64,000 bases of DNA from Microcebus murinus (GCF_040939455.1 NC_134104.1:141024501-141088500); one strand, 5' to 3'; positions 14,281-27,788 are shown, counted from the first letter of the stretch. Numbers and translations are program-made. Notes: generated from the letters alone by a model not told the origin.

Positions 14281-14607
<327 letters not shown>

Positions 14608-14840
14608 TGAAGGAAATTTTTTAATACAATAACTAACTTACTCATTTAACACAAGTAAGTCAAGTCAAAAGAGTTTCCCAAAAATACAATTTCCTTCTCA
14701 GTCTTTCCTCAAAATGACAGAAAAGAGATAGGGTCAAAGACATAGTCAATGAAGAAAGCTAAATCCCATGTATGTTGAAGTCACTGACTGGTGATAACAC
14801 AGGGGAAAGCAATGCACCTCACACCTACTGAAACACGTAC

Positions 14841-14948
14841 CGAGGGGCTGAAAAGAGCGAACAGGACTTGTGTCCCTGCTGCTCTCCCGACTAGCTTCCC
14901 GGCTGCATCCTTGACTCACACTTGGTCGAGGAATACGACTGCTTCGGG
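14841..14948 (-). CDS. CLASP2: CLASP2 exon: second SxIP motif and GSK3-type serine cluster
   Basis: This 108-nt exon, phase 1 at both ends, encodes (A)[19 protein letters not shown], then [16 protein letters not shown]. It holds the second SxIP motif, SRIP (14929-14940), and a run of serines spaced four apart around [14 protein letters not shown]. That spacing is the pattern of primed GSK3 sites, and GSK3 phosphorylation in this segment is known to weaken CLASP2 binding to microtubules and EB1. The acceptor is ttataccag and the donor gtacgt. It joins in frame to the exon at 10803 or directly to the one at 9756. Confidence 0.95.
14929..14940 (-). other. CLASP2: SxIP motif 2 (SRIP), EB1 binding
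   Basis: Four codons, S-R-I-P, are preceded by ARS and followed by RPSVS. This is the second SxIP motif of the CLASP2 pair and is carried on a separate exon from the first. Confidence 0.9.
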
Positions 14949-17033
14949 CTGGTATAAAGCAACAGCAGCACAGCAAGGAAGAAAAAAGAAGACAAAGTTT
15001 GGATTTAAAAAATTTTTGATTTTATTATTCTAAAACCTGATCAATAACTTAAGTTTATCTAAGGTTGAAATTACTCTTAATGAAGCATTACCAGGAATAA
15101 CTTAAAAATTTTAAATATGGTCCTCTAGTTTATATAAGACTAGAAGGGTAAAATAATATTTTACTAAAATAAAAAGGCTACAAATAAAAAGATTTAAAAT
15201 ATTGCACAACATAGTAAAACCTGGTTTTTCTCTACATTGACTAAACTATAAAGACTTCTATCATTTTTTTGTATCTTAAGACAAATCTTGTTTTTAAGAG
15301 AAAAATCTATACATTTCAAATATTAATCTTAAGTACAATACCCATTCTTAAGTTTTGAGTTTAAGATAACGAGAAAAAAAATGAGCCCATGCTTTCAATT
15401 CTTATCCCTTTTCTCACTCCTTATAAATAAAAACCATAAATATAAGTACAGAAAAATAAGTTAAATGATCTAAGTTGAAATATCAATATTTTGTTGAAAA
15501 GGACTGAAGTATTTAATGTCAGGAAAACTTCGGAGGCTCTCGGGCCAAATATCAGGCACAGTGTAAGTGAAAAGTGCTATTAAAGGACATTAATTGAAAA
15601 TCTGTAAGCCTAAAAGGAATTTGTGCTACCTAATGAATAAAAACATTCTTAGACAAGTAAGGCTTCAAAAAGCTTGACTCCTACACACAATTTCTAAAAT
15701 GTATTTCAGAATGTGTATATGCAAAGCAAATGAATAAATAAAAAAAAAGAGGATCCAGGAAAGGTTGCTTTCAATGAAGGAAAGCAGTAAATGGGGGAAT
15801 TTCGAGATGACAGCTGAGCCAGAGGCCAAGATAGCAACCAATCCAGAGTACTGGAAAGAAGTCACCAGAAAATAAGAAACTCCATATAATAATATTACTG
15901 AAGGGGCAGCAAAACTAGAGGATATAAGAAGTACACATTATTCTTAAACACTGTCCAAATTACAAAGCAAACTCAAATGCGGCCTAATTGTAAGTAACTG
16001 GTTGGACTGCAAGAAAAGAATTCATTTCTGCATAACAGGAACATTCTCCTTCAAGTGGTCCCTAATAGTTGAGTGTCAAATTCAGTGTATCTTTGGGAAA
16101 AAATGAGGTCACAGCACACAATCTGTCTTGGCAGCAAACATTTATTTCCTCATAACACAATAAATGTTATTTATAGTTTTCAATTTTTAAAGCCAACTTA
16201 TAGAACAGGTACATAAGACTTGCTTGTGGATGTTGATGAGAACATATGTGTTACCCTTAATAATGTAAAAATAAAACTGATAATTCTAAGAGAGCAGAAG
16301 GTATAGGGAAAGTATGGGAGTTGAGATACTGATTGAAGTTGATGGAACAAGAAATACAAATATGAGCATATTCTTTAAAGTTATATAGGTAATCTACAAA
16401 AGACTTATAAAACAATGAAAAACAAATAATTAAAAAGAAGTTTAAGTAATTAGGGAACTTCTGCTCTGGGCATGACAGATTAAGTAGCAGCTTGCCTAAG
16501 GACAATGTTAGCACCATGATTGATAAAGCAGAAAGAAAAGAAGGAAGGTAGGGAGGGAAAACAGACCACAAAGGATGTATAATCTCCAAACTTTTTAGTT
16601 AAAAGAGCCAATAAATCTTGTTTAAGATCGCTTCAATTATAATTTGTTACCTGAAATTTAAAGTCACCTAGTCGATACACAATGAAAAATTGGAAGTTTA
16701 TTACTATTTGAATAGGGTTGAACTGTAATATCAATGTCAAATATAAGCAGCTAACATATATATGTATACATTTATGTATCTATGACAAATATTTTATAAA
16801 TTCCATAATCTTGCTCTTTAAAATATTAGCTATATTTTTGAAGCTCCTATGATCTACACTTTCAAAATAAGATAACCAATTCAATTTATAACCTTTATTT
16901 CAACTGTCGAATTTTTAAGTTTGTTTTCCTTTAATTTATAAGTGCCTGCTCATATTCCAAAGTCTTCAATGCTACCAAAGCCTGAAATTAAGAAAAAAAA
17001 AAAGGTCACGAGTTTCATATAAAAAAATCTTAC
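14949..17033. other. CLASP2 intron, no recognised element
   Basis: About 2 kb of AT-rich intron without Alu or LINE signatures. A copy of the phrase 'tcaatattttgttgaaaagga' occurs here (15483) and in the neighbouring intron (14098). Confidence 0.6.
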
Positions 17034-17204
17034 CCACTGAAAGCCTAGATGGACTAGCTTCTCTGCTGCAGCCCTGACTCCGTGGTATCTTGCTTCTTTT
17101 CTGTGCTGAGGCTGAATTGACCAGGACTCTTTGAACACCAGAGCTTACAGTGGAGAGGGCTGTTGTGGTCAGAACTCTTCCTGGAGACCCAGACCGGCTG
17201 CCAG
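17034..17204 (-). CDS. CLASP2: CLASP2 exon: linker with first SxIP motif
   Basis: This 171-nt exon encodes GSRSGSPGRVLTTTALSTVS, then SGVQRVLVNSASAQKRSKIP and [16 protein letters not shown], with one base left over. The SKIP tetrapeptide (17083-17094) is an SxIP motif, the short linear signal that binds the EB1 C-terminal domain and carries CLASPs to growing plus ends. Basic residues flank it, as the motif requires. The acceptor is tgttcag and the donor gtaaga. Confidence 0.95.
17083..17094 (-). other. CLASP2: SxIP motif 1 (SKIP), EB1 binding
   Basis: Four codons, S-K-I-P, are flanked by KR upstream and RSQG downstream. They match the SxIP plus-end targeting signal recognised by EB-family proteins. 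Confidence 0.9.
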
Positions 17205-17581
17205 CTGAACACCAAACACATAAACAAATATTAAGGCATGAACTCGAAAATAATTTGCTGAAAGGAGAAAAAGTCAAAATATATAACGGAGAAAACTATG
17301 ATAGTATGGCAGCCTCTAAGTTCAAAGGAAATGGACTGAGGAAGATTTATATATAATTGTTACCTGGAAAAAAAAAAAAGGTATGCTGTATATACTAGCA
17401 CTGAATGGTAAATCACCTAAAATATATTTTCAGTTTGGGGAGGGTATAAGATATTATATTTAATAAGGACAACACTATTATGACTTTTAGAACACAATAA
17501 TATAAAAGATTTTCAAAAGAAATCATTTATCTGACAATATATTTTATACAACTAAACTGTTGTGTGTGAGAAAGTTATACA

Positions 17582-17920
17582 CAGTCATGTGTCATTTAAT
17601 GACGGGGACACATTTTGAGAAATTTGTTAGGTGATTTTTGTCATCATTCAAACATCATAGAATATACTTACACAAACTTATATGGCATAACTTACTATAT
17701 ACTATACTATATGGTCTAGCCTACTGCTTCTAGGCTACAAACCTGTACAGCATGTTACTATCCTGGATATTGTAGGCAATTGAACCACAATAAGTATTTG
17801 TGTACCTAAACATACCTAAACATAGAAGAGATGCAGTAAAAATTTAGTATTATAATCTTATAGGACCACCATTGTATATGTGATCCATCATAGTTCAAAC
17901 TGTTATGTGGCACATGACTG
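17582..17920 (+). mobile_element. Tigger-type (TcMar) DNA transposon
   Basis: Starts cagtcatgtgtcatttaatg and ends with the inverted terminus cacatgactg. The internal phrases 'catcatagaatatacttac' and 'gtagcctac'-like blocks match a nonautonomous Tigger family. The same family recurs at 51750. Confidence 0.82.
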
Positions 17921-20176
17921 CATTTATAAGGAGAAAACTGTAATAATTCTATCACTGCTATTATTTTTGTTAAATAGACAATAATGATAATTTGCTTCAT
18001 TTTAAAAGTTTGCCTATGGAGATTCCTCTAAATGGTTATAGCAAAGTTACCTATCTTGCTACTAGGTATATTTTTCAATTTTAGAAAATTGCATTTTAAA
18101 TGTTGAAAACATTAGGCCAGCTAAAAATTAAATGCTTTTTGCTATTTGCTTTCAAATTAGCAAAGGGCTCTTAGGTGGTAACATTCTGGGATATAGAAAT
18201 ACTGAGGGTAGAACAGGACTGAGGGCAAGTGTCAAAGAAGTCTGATCTTTTCCAAACTAGAAAATTTTCCAAATTTGCAGTCTTGTAAAATAGACGAGGT
18301 GTGGTCAGAGAAATGGGGGTGGAGTAGAAAAAATCTTTTCAAGGACTGGAGCATAGGTTTTAAAAAGAGTTTTAAAAACATAATTTTAAGCTAGAAATGC
18401 ATGAGTTAAGTTTTTGTCAATCAAAGCACTTTATGTCTACACTGAATAGGAAAATGGACTATATAACTCCAAGATGTAATCTAATTCTAGATTTTGAATG
18501 GCAACATTATAGAAAAATTAAACTTGCAATTAAACAAATCTTCATGAAAGCAACCTTTTCCCTTCATTGGGTACCACAGTAAGAGAATCACTGCTCATAC
18601 TGCTTACCCAATCATACTTTATTTCCACGGAGACTCAAATGCCAATGGGGATAAGCATGGGATATCAAAAAGGGAGGGACACTGAGTGTAGAGCAGGGAA
18701 TAATAAGAGGACTTTGATCAAGAGGGGAGTGCCTGCAGTTTCCTAAGTGGGAGGTGACTTTAGTTCTAGCCAGCTCTATCTTGAGGTAATACTGGGCAGG
18801 GCTTGGTATTTTTCAAAAGTGAAAGCTTTGACATTTCCCGATTTTTATCATGTTGTGTAGGCCTAATAATTCATGAATGAGGGCAGGCTGGATGTGGTCC
18901 ATGGGCTGCTGATCTGTGATCCTTGCTACAGTTTTCTTGGCATGGTCTTGCTGAGTACAATTTGCATTCTTGCTTAATTATTAAACTTTACCAGCACACA
19001 AAATGAAACCTATCTTCCACTGGTGATAGCTACATTGTAAGACAAAGCAGTGTTTCCAATGAAATTAACAATTTATTATTTGAGTAGAAAGAATTCTAAA
19101 TTATTGTAGGGAAATTATTCAAATCTACTTTAAAATGATATCTTATTTGAATGTGTCATGATGTTTCAGGTGAAGAATCTTTGAATCCAGTTTCTTTCAG
19201 ATGTAACCTCAAGGATACTCATATGGCACTTGTTTTCTCCATGCAGAGTCTAAACTAAATGTATACACCAAAACATCCAAACACCCAACATGCCACAAAC
19301 TCACAATGCAAGATACGCCAATGGAATATTTTATGGGAAAACTCGCAACAATATACAAAGTATAAATAATGAACTGAGCACATACAATATGGCATTTTGT
19401 TTAAATCAATATAAATTTGGGGGGTGGAGTGTTGGTAGGAGATTGGAGAATTCCTTGAAATGTGGGTCTATTCAGCAGACAGGAAACATGAAGTTTAGAA
19501 ACTGAGTAACACCCTTCTACTCTAGATTTACTGAATTTATCAAAATTATGTAAGTTCACTCTACATATTAAAATTCATTCATGCTCTCTCCTAGGTAATA
19601 AAATTGACATTGTTAATTTTGCCTCAATCATTACCCTCTGTTCTCTAATACTCCTGATCCCTACCAAGAGTATGATAAGTCCAGTGTCTATGACTCATTT
19701 TGGAATTATTTCTATTTAGGAGAAAATACCAAGGCTCCTCCCCCAACAAAGAGCCACCAAGGCCAATTATATCTTTTAGGAAAACCACAGAGTTGATGAA
19801 AAGGGGCATAATGCTACCAGAAAACACTCTAATTTGTAGAACTTGAACTTTGATATGTATTTTCTCTTGAGCTGCCTAAAATTTTCAAAGTATCATCTTA
19901 TACTTTTTATGGCACTGCAAAGCATAACTAAAGCTCCTTTTTTTTGAATGTTTATTTCTGTACTATCAACTTATATCACTAAAACAATTTAGTTGGTAAT
20001 AAAATAAAAACAGGCCAAAGAAAAATCATAACTGGCAATTTTTGTCCCAACTGACTACAGAGTAATAGTAGTATGTTAGTAGTATGTTAAGAATTTCTGC
20101 TGAATAGAACCCATTCTTTGTAATGAAAATAGGTGATCAAAACATAGATGCACACATAAAGTCTACAGATTCTTAC
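17921..20176. other. CLASP2 intron, nothing recognised
   Basis: Intronic sequence between the Tigger element and the 27-nt exon. No family or coding frame is supported. Confidence 0.6.
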
Positions 20177-20203
20177 CACCAATGGTATTAGCAGATTGTG
20201 ATC
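20177..20203 (-). CDS. CLASP2: CLASP2 27-nt candidate alternative microexon
   Basis: This 27-nt candidate exon has acceptor cttgttcag and strong donor gtaaga. In frame it inserts RSQSANTIG and changes the following proline codon to alanine. There is no stop and both ends are phase 1. I do not firmly remember this peptide from a reference isoform, so the call rests on splice sites and frame. Skipping gives the common SQSQPGSRSG junction. Confidence 0.68.
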
Positions 20204-21569
20204 CTGAACAAGTGTAAAGGCAGAATTAGGGTAAGGATTATAATCCATGAAGAGGGAAGGAGCAGTTTTTAAATGGATGGCAGATGGAAATAAGAAAGCT
20301 TTAGTCAGTTCTCAGAAAATAAAAAAACCCTAAAGCAAAAAAAAAAAAAAGCAAAAACTTGAAAAAATCTCAAAAGCACAAATGTCTATAACAAAAGCAG
20401 TACATTTAGTAGTAGTTTTTATAGCTGATAAACTGAAATTAGACACTCGTGTACAAAGCAGATGAAATGAAGTTGCAAAAGTAAATGTAAATTCTTCAGC
20501 TTTTCTACCACCGACAGTCCAAAATCTAAATAATTAAATGTTTAAGTTTTTGTTATTTAAACATTTAATTTAAAACTACACATAAGGAACAACTACAATA
20601 TCTTATAGCTGAAGAAAAATTACATAAAAAGCTACAAATTTCATTTTGAGGTGCACAGAAAAAAAATGAAAGGTGGGAGGAGGGGAGACAGAGTTTCTGA
20701 CAGGCCGTACAATCATTTGTATACATCCAGTAGGTACCAACAAAAAGAGACACAATTTTTTCATAAATATACATCTAGAAGTCTCTTCATTGGGTCTGCT
20801 TTTTATTTATTTTGGTTAGCCATCAGAATACACCTGCTTTGATCCAAGAGACTTTTTTCGTAAATGGTGATACAAAAATACGGCAAGACCATGCAAACCC
20901 TAATGAATTACTTTATGACAAAGTGAAGATGGAGATCACAGTAATATTTCTGTGCAAATATGTTTTAAAGAAACTTGCATACAAATTACATAATATCTCT
21001 TTTACAAAAGAATTTGGAATGGAACATATAGTCATTCAAATAAATAAGCAAGCAAACAAACACAAACCCCTCCAATATGACTTGAAACCTAAATGATTTT
21101 ATAGTGGGAAAGTCTTCTGATCTTAATTAAGGTCCTGCTAGGTCTCAAAAGCCAATCATTGTGTTCTCACACTTTAGGAGAGAATTTGGAGTATTGTGGA
21201 TTGGGTTTCAAAGTGAAAAAGCAAATGCAAAAAAATTATTCTATTTTTTAGTGAAGTGATCTTTAGTTATAAAGTACCTAAAAAGGAGGTCCCTTTAGTA
21301 ATATATATACATTTTTAAAAAAAGCTCTTTGAATATTTTTGCCCTGAAATCAACCTTAGAGTTATTTTAGAAAAGAACTAATATCTCACAATTAAGTTTT
21401 ATCCTCACATCCTAGACATGGACAATTTCTGGTTGTTATCTTTATGCTTTAAATTTTCTAACTTCATTATCTATTCCTGTTTTCTGAAGGCAATAAGAAT
21501 AACAAGGTACAGAAGTACACAACAGCAGTATAAAATTCAGTTGACATTTGATAAAAAATAATAATGAGG

Positions 21570-21790
21570 ATAATTCTATCAGCTAACACATATAGTGCTT
21601 ACTCTGGGCCAGGTACTGTTTTAAGTGTATTAAAAATACTATATCATTTAATCTTCACAACAATCCTATGAAGTAGAAGGTAATAATCCTCTTCATTTTA
21701 CAGCTGAATTTACAGAAGTACAATAACTTTAAATAACCTAAAAGAGCTAGGATTCAAACCCAGGCAGTGTGACTCCAGAATCCATGATCT
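21570..21790 (+). mobile_element. MIR SINE
   Basis: 'actctgggccaggtactgtt', 'tcatttaatcttcacaacaa' and 'gattcaaacccaggcagtg' are in MIR order. Confidence 0.85.
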
Positions 21791-21801
21791 AAACCAGTAT
21801 G

Positions 21802-21960
21802 TATTTGTCAAACTTTATTGTGACACAAATCACTTTGTGATCTTGTTAAAGATCAGATTCAGTAGGTCTGTGATGACACATGAGATTCTGCATTTCTAAC
21901 TAGCTCCCAGGTGATGCTGATGCTGGTCTGGGCAGCATATATGGAGGAGCAAGGCTCTCT
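21802..21960 (-). mobile_element. MER5-type hAT-Charlie element
   Basis: Blocks 'gattcagtaggtctgtg', 'gagattctgcatttctaact' and 'cccaggtgatgctgatgctg' match MER5A in reverse. Confidence 0.75.
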
Positions 21961-22785
21961 ACTACTACGCTACACTGCTAAAGATTAAGTTATTCTAAAA
22001 ATTACTCTAAAATCCAAAAATCAGAGAAAAATGTGATATGAACTACTTCTGATTTGGTTGAGAGAAAAGCCCTTGCCTAGAGTACATTTGTCATTTTTCC
22101 TATTTGTAAACAATCCTCAATTTGCAAATCAATTTTACTGAGTACTTCTGCTTTTTTAGGACTCTTGTTGGGCTCCTCATCATTATTGTGTCTGAATTTT
22201 CTGAATTTGGAAAGAGGAGAAGAGAAGAGTCTGCTAGGAAGGACTTGTGTAATCACCACTCTACCCCCTGTAAGCCCAGTTCTCTTCCCTGATTCCAAGA
22301 TTCAAGAATTAGGTTAAAAAACAGACAAATAGGACATCCATATCCTAATAAATCACCTAAATAACAGAAGAAAGTTAAATTCATTTCATAGCCAAGTATA
22401 TAATGAAAATCTCTCAGTAAAGAAGGAATGAGAACAAATGGTTTTAAATTAATAATGCTGTAAGTGTACATTTTACTATTCTGGAACATGTAGAAATAGA
22501 TCATTTATTTTACCTAGACCTCAAAATTGTGCTTTTTAATAATTGTGCTTATGAGGCACTCAGCTTCTAATAAAATAGCAATAATATAAATCTTAAATTT
22601 AAGAAGGAATATAACAGAATTGGTCATTTCAATTTATATTTTGTCACTATAAGCCAGTATATACCTGCCAAAAATGCTAACCAAAAAAAAGGTAATCTAA
22701 TAGATTAAGGGGAGCATAGGAAGATACCACATATCTGTTCTTGAATAATATAATCTAAGACACAACTAGATGTTTCATTTTTCTC

Positions 22786-23084
22786 CCCCCCCCCCTTTTA
22801 GAAACAGGGTCTCATTCTGTCGCCCAGGCTGGAGAACAGTGGTGTGCTCATAGCTCATTGTAACCTTGAACTCCTGGGCTCAGCCTCCCAAGTAGTTAGG
22901 ACTAAATATGCATGCCACCATGGCCAGCTCATTAAATATTGTTTTTTGTCTTTTTGCTTTTGTTTTATAGAGATGAGGTCTTGCTATGCTGCCCAGGCTG
23001 GCCTCGAACTCCTGGCCTCAAGAGATCTTCCCCAACTTGGCCTCCCAGTGCTGCGATTACAGGTGTGAGCCACTGCACCAGGCC
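22786..23084 (-). mobile_element. Alu SINE (older type)
   Basis: The plus strand runs from a C/T run through gaaacagggtctcattctgt to gagccactgcaccaggcc. Two arms are present with a diverged linker. The tail has become a run of C on the plus strand. Confidence 0.9.
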
Positions 23085-23540
23085 TGGCAACCAGATTTTG
23101 ATGCTAACGTATGGCAATTATTTGCCTCTAAAAAGCAAAATTTTCCACATTTGCAAGTTTCGGAGTGTGAAAACCTTAAGGCTAAAGATTTGTGCTACTT
23201 AACCATGCAAAAACTTGTACAGCAGATGAAGTATTTCTGTCTTAGTGGTAGATATCAATGATGCAGCCCTAATAACACACCAAAGACAAGACAACACCCA
23301 CTCAAAATATTCCAAAACATGCACAACAACTGACCCAAAACATTGAAAAAAAAAATACCTTCATTTTTGTCAGGTGATGATGAACCTAAAGTACAGAACA
23401 AGAACTCAGTATGTGGCTTCTCTTTTTTGAAATTAGCTTTGTCTTTATCCACTGGTCAATGTCCTAATATAGTAATATACAAGCAACACACTTATCCTAA
23501 CATATTGACAAATATGGGAGGACTGATAAGCAATACATAC

Positions 23541-23642
23541 GCTGTGACTGAGACACCATTTTTGTTCGACTTCTTCCTCTAGAATCTGTCTTGGCATTTC
23601 CCATGCTAGCAAGTGGTGCTGAAAGCTTTGCTCTCACCCGGC
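23541..23642 (-). CDS. CLASP2: CLASP2 exon: linker
   Basis: This 102-nt exon completes glycine and encodes RVRAKLSAPLASMGNAKTDS, then RGRSRTKMVSQSQ and one base of the next codon. It is basic, serine-rich linker likely to contact the acidic microtubule surface. The acceptor is ttccttag and the donor gtatgt. Spliced directly to the exon at 17034 the junction reads SQSQPGSRSGSPG. With the small exon at 20177 it reads SQSQRSQSANTIGAGSRSG. Confidence 0.94.
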
Positions 23643-25759
23643 CTAAGGAATAAAATATTTACACAATTAAAGAGATTTTTCTATGATACTATTTAGTAAC
23701 GGGGGGGGGGGGTGTGAGGAGAGAAGAAAATCTCATTATTTCCAGTATTATCAAACTCTGTAATAAAGTAACCATAACTTACAGATTATATTTCTCTCAA
23801 AATCTAAAAAAAACCATTGTTTTTTCTTGTGCTATAAGTTAACTTTCCTTCAATGGTAAGAATAAATAAAGTCAAACTAAAAGATTTACATTATTAGCTT
23901 GGTATTATTAGTCCTATAACTATAATTAAGATAATTACCATAGGCATGACACTTGTTTTTTAATTGGTAGTTCCAATTCTAAAATTTCAGTTTCTAGGAA
24001 ATTTATTCTCAAATCCACCTTACAGTTTTAAACATGAGTCTAATCTTAGAAACAATAAGTCAAACAATCCTTTTGACTAAAAATGTACTTCTAAAGGGAT
24101 GTGCAGGAAGAGATATTATTAGGCAAAATATTTAATCTTTCTATATCAGATTACTACAGATGTATACGGACATGTTTACTGCTCTCCCAACCAATTTCAT
24201 TTATAAAATGATTTGAAAAAATCGTATCACATAAGAGTTGGTGCTTTTCTAAATATATTTCCTTCTGTCTCCCAGTTGCACTCCATCTCTATTTCTTCTC
24301 TCTCCATAAAAATAGGCTACAAACAACCTTAGCCCATTTCTAGAGCTCTTGAATCAAATGAGATATGTTTATTAAGTGCTTAAGAAGGCCGCCATTAGTA
24401 AAAACAAGCCATGATAGAATATATTACTAGTAGGTATTTTGGGGTTCTTAAGCAATAGTCCCAACCACTATCAACCAACCCCAAACATACTCATAAAGAA
24501 AGGGTCAGAATCCTTTTTAGTTACAAAGTACAATTTATAGTACATATACAAAATACTGGCTAACCTGATATGGCCATATTAATTAGGAAAAAATATACTC
24601 AAGAGTAAGGAGAAATTATAAAGTTAAGAAATGAGTGAGGGAAGATAAGAGAATAATAAGAACTGGGAATAAAATAGAACCAAAAACAGAGCATAATTGG
24701 TAGAATATCAGCATTCTATTAACTTCAAGGTCTCCAGTGAGCCCATAGTTCAGGCATCTCACCCTTTTAGAGTCTATTTTGAGTAGGACACAAAGTTCTC
24801 TTGACTAAGAAGTAAAACAAAAACAACCAAATTATTATTTTTAAAATGGAGAATTCATCCACTTTCTATATTCCAAACAAATTAGTATATATTAAGTATT
24901 TTGATACTAACATGTTAAATTACAATGCCACAGTGCCAGAAATCATGTTTTTAAAGGAGTATTCAAATTTAAAACAAAATATAAAATTATTTTAAATACA
25001 TCAGAGTAAATATGGTACCAAAAACAGTTAAATCTATTTGTCTTTTTATCATAAGAAAATGTCATCCAAGTAAAACTTAGAAGAAAAAAATGTGTTCCAA
25101 ATCAGAGGCTTTAATATAATAAAACAGCCTTCAGGCAGGATAAGTATAAACAGTGAATTATTTTCCTTTCTACAAATTCAAAAGCAATAAATAATTATTT
25201 TTAAGGTGAACCAGCTCAGTGAAATATATGCAGCAATTTTGTTGTAATATCAAACTCATTTTCAATCTGTAACCAATTCTCTAGTCACTCATTCAAAAAT
25301 AAACCATACATTTAAAAACAGACTCAATAAATACATTTAAACTCCAACAATATTTAAGCGCCAATGATACAGCAATGGTGCATGCTCCCCAAATTATAAA
25401 TGAATTGGCATAAATTAAAAAACAAAAACCACACGCAAAAAAGAAGAATATTAATGTCACTACTGGGAAAAATGAAATTATATAGCAACTTTAAACTAGA
25501 GATTATTAAACATGTTAAGCAACCATGTGTTTCCAGCATGAGACGATCCAAGATACAAAACAAAACAGCAAGATGGAAGAATTAAAAAAAAAATCTATAC
25601 ATATAACTAATGCAACCACACATGAAAGCAGTTACTACAACTGGCAAATTATAAAGATTTGCAAAGAAATTAGCCTATTTTAGTTTTAATATTTAATACT
25701 ACTGATGAAAATAGTAATGTTGAGGTGTTTGTATTACTAACAAAATATACAATTCTTAC
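23643..25759. other. CLASP2 intron, no recognised element
   Basis: Contains only a poly-G run near the exon acceptor. The rest is AT-rich and repeat-poor by eye. Confidence 0.6.
23700..23712. repeat. Poly-G run
   Basis: About 12 consecutive G on the plus strand, just upstream of the exon at 23541-23642 in gene sense (poly-C in the transcript, about 60 nt before the acceptor). Confidence 0.9.
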
Positions 25760-25777
25760 CATCTTCAGATGCTGTTC
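25760..25777 (-). CDS. CLASP2: CLASP2 18-nt microexon GTASED
   Basis: This 18-nt exon has acceptor ttatttag and donor gtaaga. It encodes GTASED once joined, giving EDTSDKMDGTASEDGRVRAK across three consecutive small exons, as I recall for CLASP2. Both boundaries are phase 1, so inclusion is optional for the frame. An 18-nt exon usually needs intronic enhancers for efficient inclusion. Confidence 0.87.
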
Positions 25778-26379
25778 CTAAATAAGAGAAATAAAACAAT
25801 ATTTCAACAAATTCTGCCAATGCTGATGTTAAGACCTACTTTGCAACCCCCACCCAAGACTAAAATGAAAGGGTGAAAACAAAAGATACCTTTTAGTCTG
25901 ATAGCCTTAAATTAACTCTGAAATGGCTCATTTTGAGAAAAACAAACATTCTGAGGTAACCTAATGACTCAGAGAACAAGCTGAAACTAGACAATTGAAA
26001 ATAGCAAAATTCTATATGAACAATTTTATTTGCTATATTTCATTCTTAAACCTTGGTGGAAAATGGTGAAAAAAGAAAAACGTAACTGTGTAATTCTTCT
26101 TTGCAAATGAAGATTTTTATAGACCTTTCTAGAGTAGGCCTACTTTCTGCGATTTTCAAAAGGTAACCCATAAAACAACAAGAAAAAGTTAATTTACAAA
26201 CATGAGAATCAAATCTATGACCTAGGCCGCATTTGTCCATTATTTTCATCAAAGCCAAAAACCTATAAATCTAATTCATCAGCTATTTATTCAACATTTA
26301 TGTGCAATCTTTAAGATGTCAATGAAATCTATAAAAATGACTACATACAAACATCTTAACTCACTACTATGTCTCTGTG

Positions 26380-26709
26380 GTTTTTTCTTTTTTTTTGAGA
26401 CAGAGTCTCACTCTTTTTCCCTGGCTAGAGTGCCGTGGCATCAGCCTAGCTCACATCAACCTCAAACTCCTGGGCTCAAGTAATCCTACTGCCTCGGCCA
26501 ACCAAGTTGCTGGGATTACAGGCATGCGCCACCATGCCCGGCTAATTTTTTCTATATATTTTTAGTTGTCCAACTAATTTCTCTTTATTTTTAGTAGAGA
26601 CGAGGTCTCGCTCTTGCTCAGGCTGGTCTTGAACTCCTGAGCTCAAACGATCTGCCTGCCTCAGCCTCTTACAGTGCTAAGATTATAGGCGTGAGCCACC
26701 ATGCCCAGC
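26380..26709 (-). mobile_element. Strepsirrhine-type Alu with target duplication
   Basis: 'agttgtccaactaatttctc' middle and 'ttgctcaggctggtcttgaa'. The direct repeat gtctctgtg lies at 26371-26379 and 26710-26718. Confidence 0.93.
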
Positions 26710-27788
26710 GTCTCTGTGTGTTTTTTACACATAAGATTGAATATCAGTAAGAGTAACACATCATATACCAGAAGTGACTCCTTAAATTAATATTTCTGAT
26801 TTAAATAAGAAAATATTTTGATCTGTAAAGTGATAAAAGTTTGTTTTTAAAGGATCCAGAATATTAATATTAGAAGGATATATATATAAGGGTTTGAGAT
26901 ACAGAAACCATCTCTTGTTGGGCTATAATTTCATTCAATAATTTAATCATACAGAAAAGCAGAGACTAATAAAACTATTAACAACACTCATGCACCCAAG
27001 CTTTATTAAATGTTTCACTTCATTAATAGAAGACATATTGAAATGATTTTCAGTTACATAATAATTTCCAGAAAAATACACAATGTCTCCACTTTTTTTA
27101 TATCTTGTAATGTGACTTATAGATTCAGTATTTTATAAAAAAGTCAAGCTCCTTCATAAGATTATGGTATCTGATGAAGTGAAGGGAAATGTCTGGATAA
27201 TATGCTCTCTAGTACTAGACAGAAAATATTATACAGGGTTTACTGAAACAAGCAATTACAGATAGACTATAATCATCTGAATATTGAAATTAAAAAGGCA
27301 AAGCTTAAAGTAAGTTCAGTTTTGATGAAATGTTAGCTTACAACTTGCTCTTAAAGACAGCACCTGTAACTTGTATTTCATCTTGATAAATAATTATATG
27401 AACTTATGAAATATGCAATGTGTCTCTCTCTGTATCAGTAAACTAAAGAGTTGAGATTTATGAGATTTCTTTCCATTCTTCTGAATCCAATATTTTAGAG
27501 GAAGAAATTAAGAATATTCAGAGGTATACTTCTAAGAGCTCAGGAAAAAATTTTAAAGTAATTAAATTACAACAAAGTTACCTAGTATTTGAATAGGTTG
27601 GGATATGATATATCAAATAGATAAGCCTAACCCAAAATTCAATCAGAGAATTATGTGGACATAGCAATTTTCACATTAAGGTTATTGCTAAATAAGTAGT
27701 ATATTTTCAGAAATTAAGAGAAGAATGAATAAGAATATTATACAGAATCCAAGATCCATAAAAATCTTTAAGAAAAGGAAGTTCTTAC

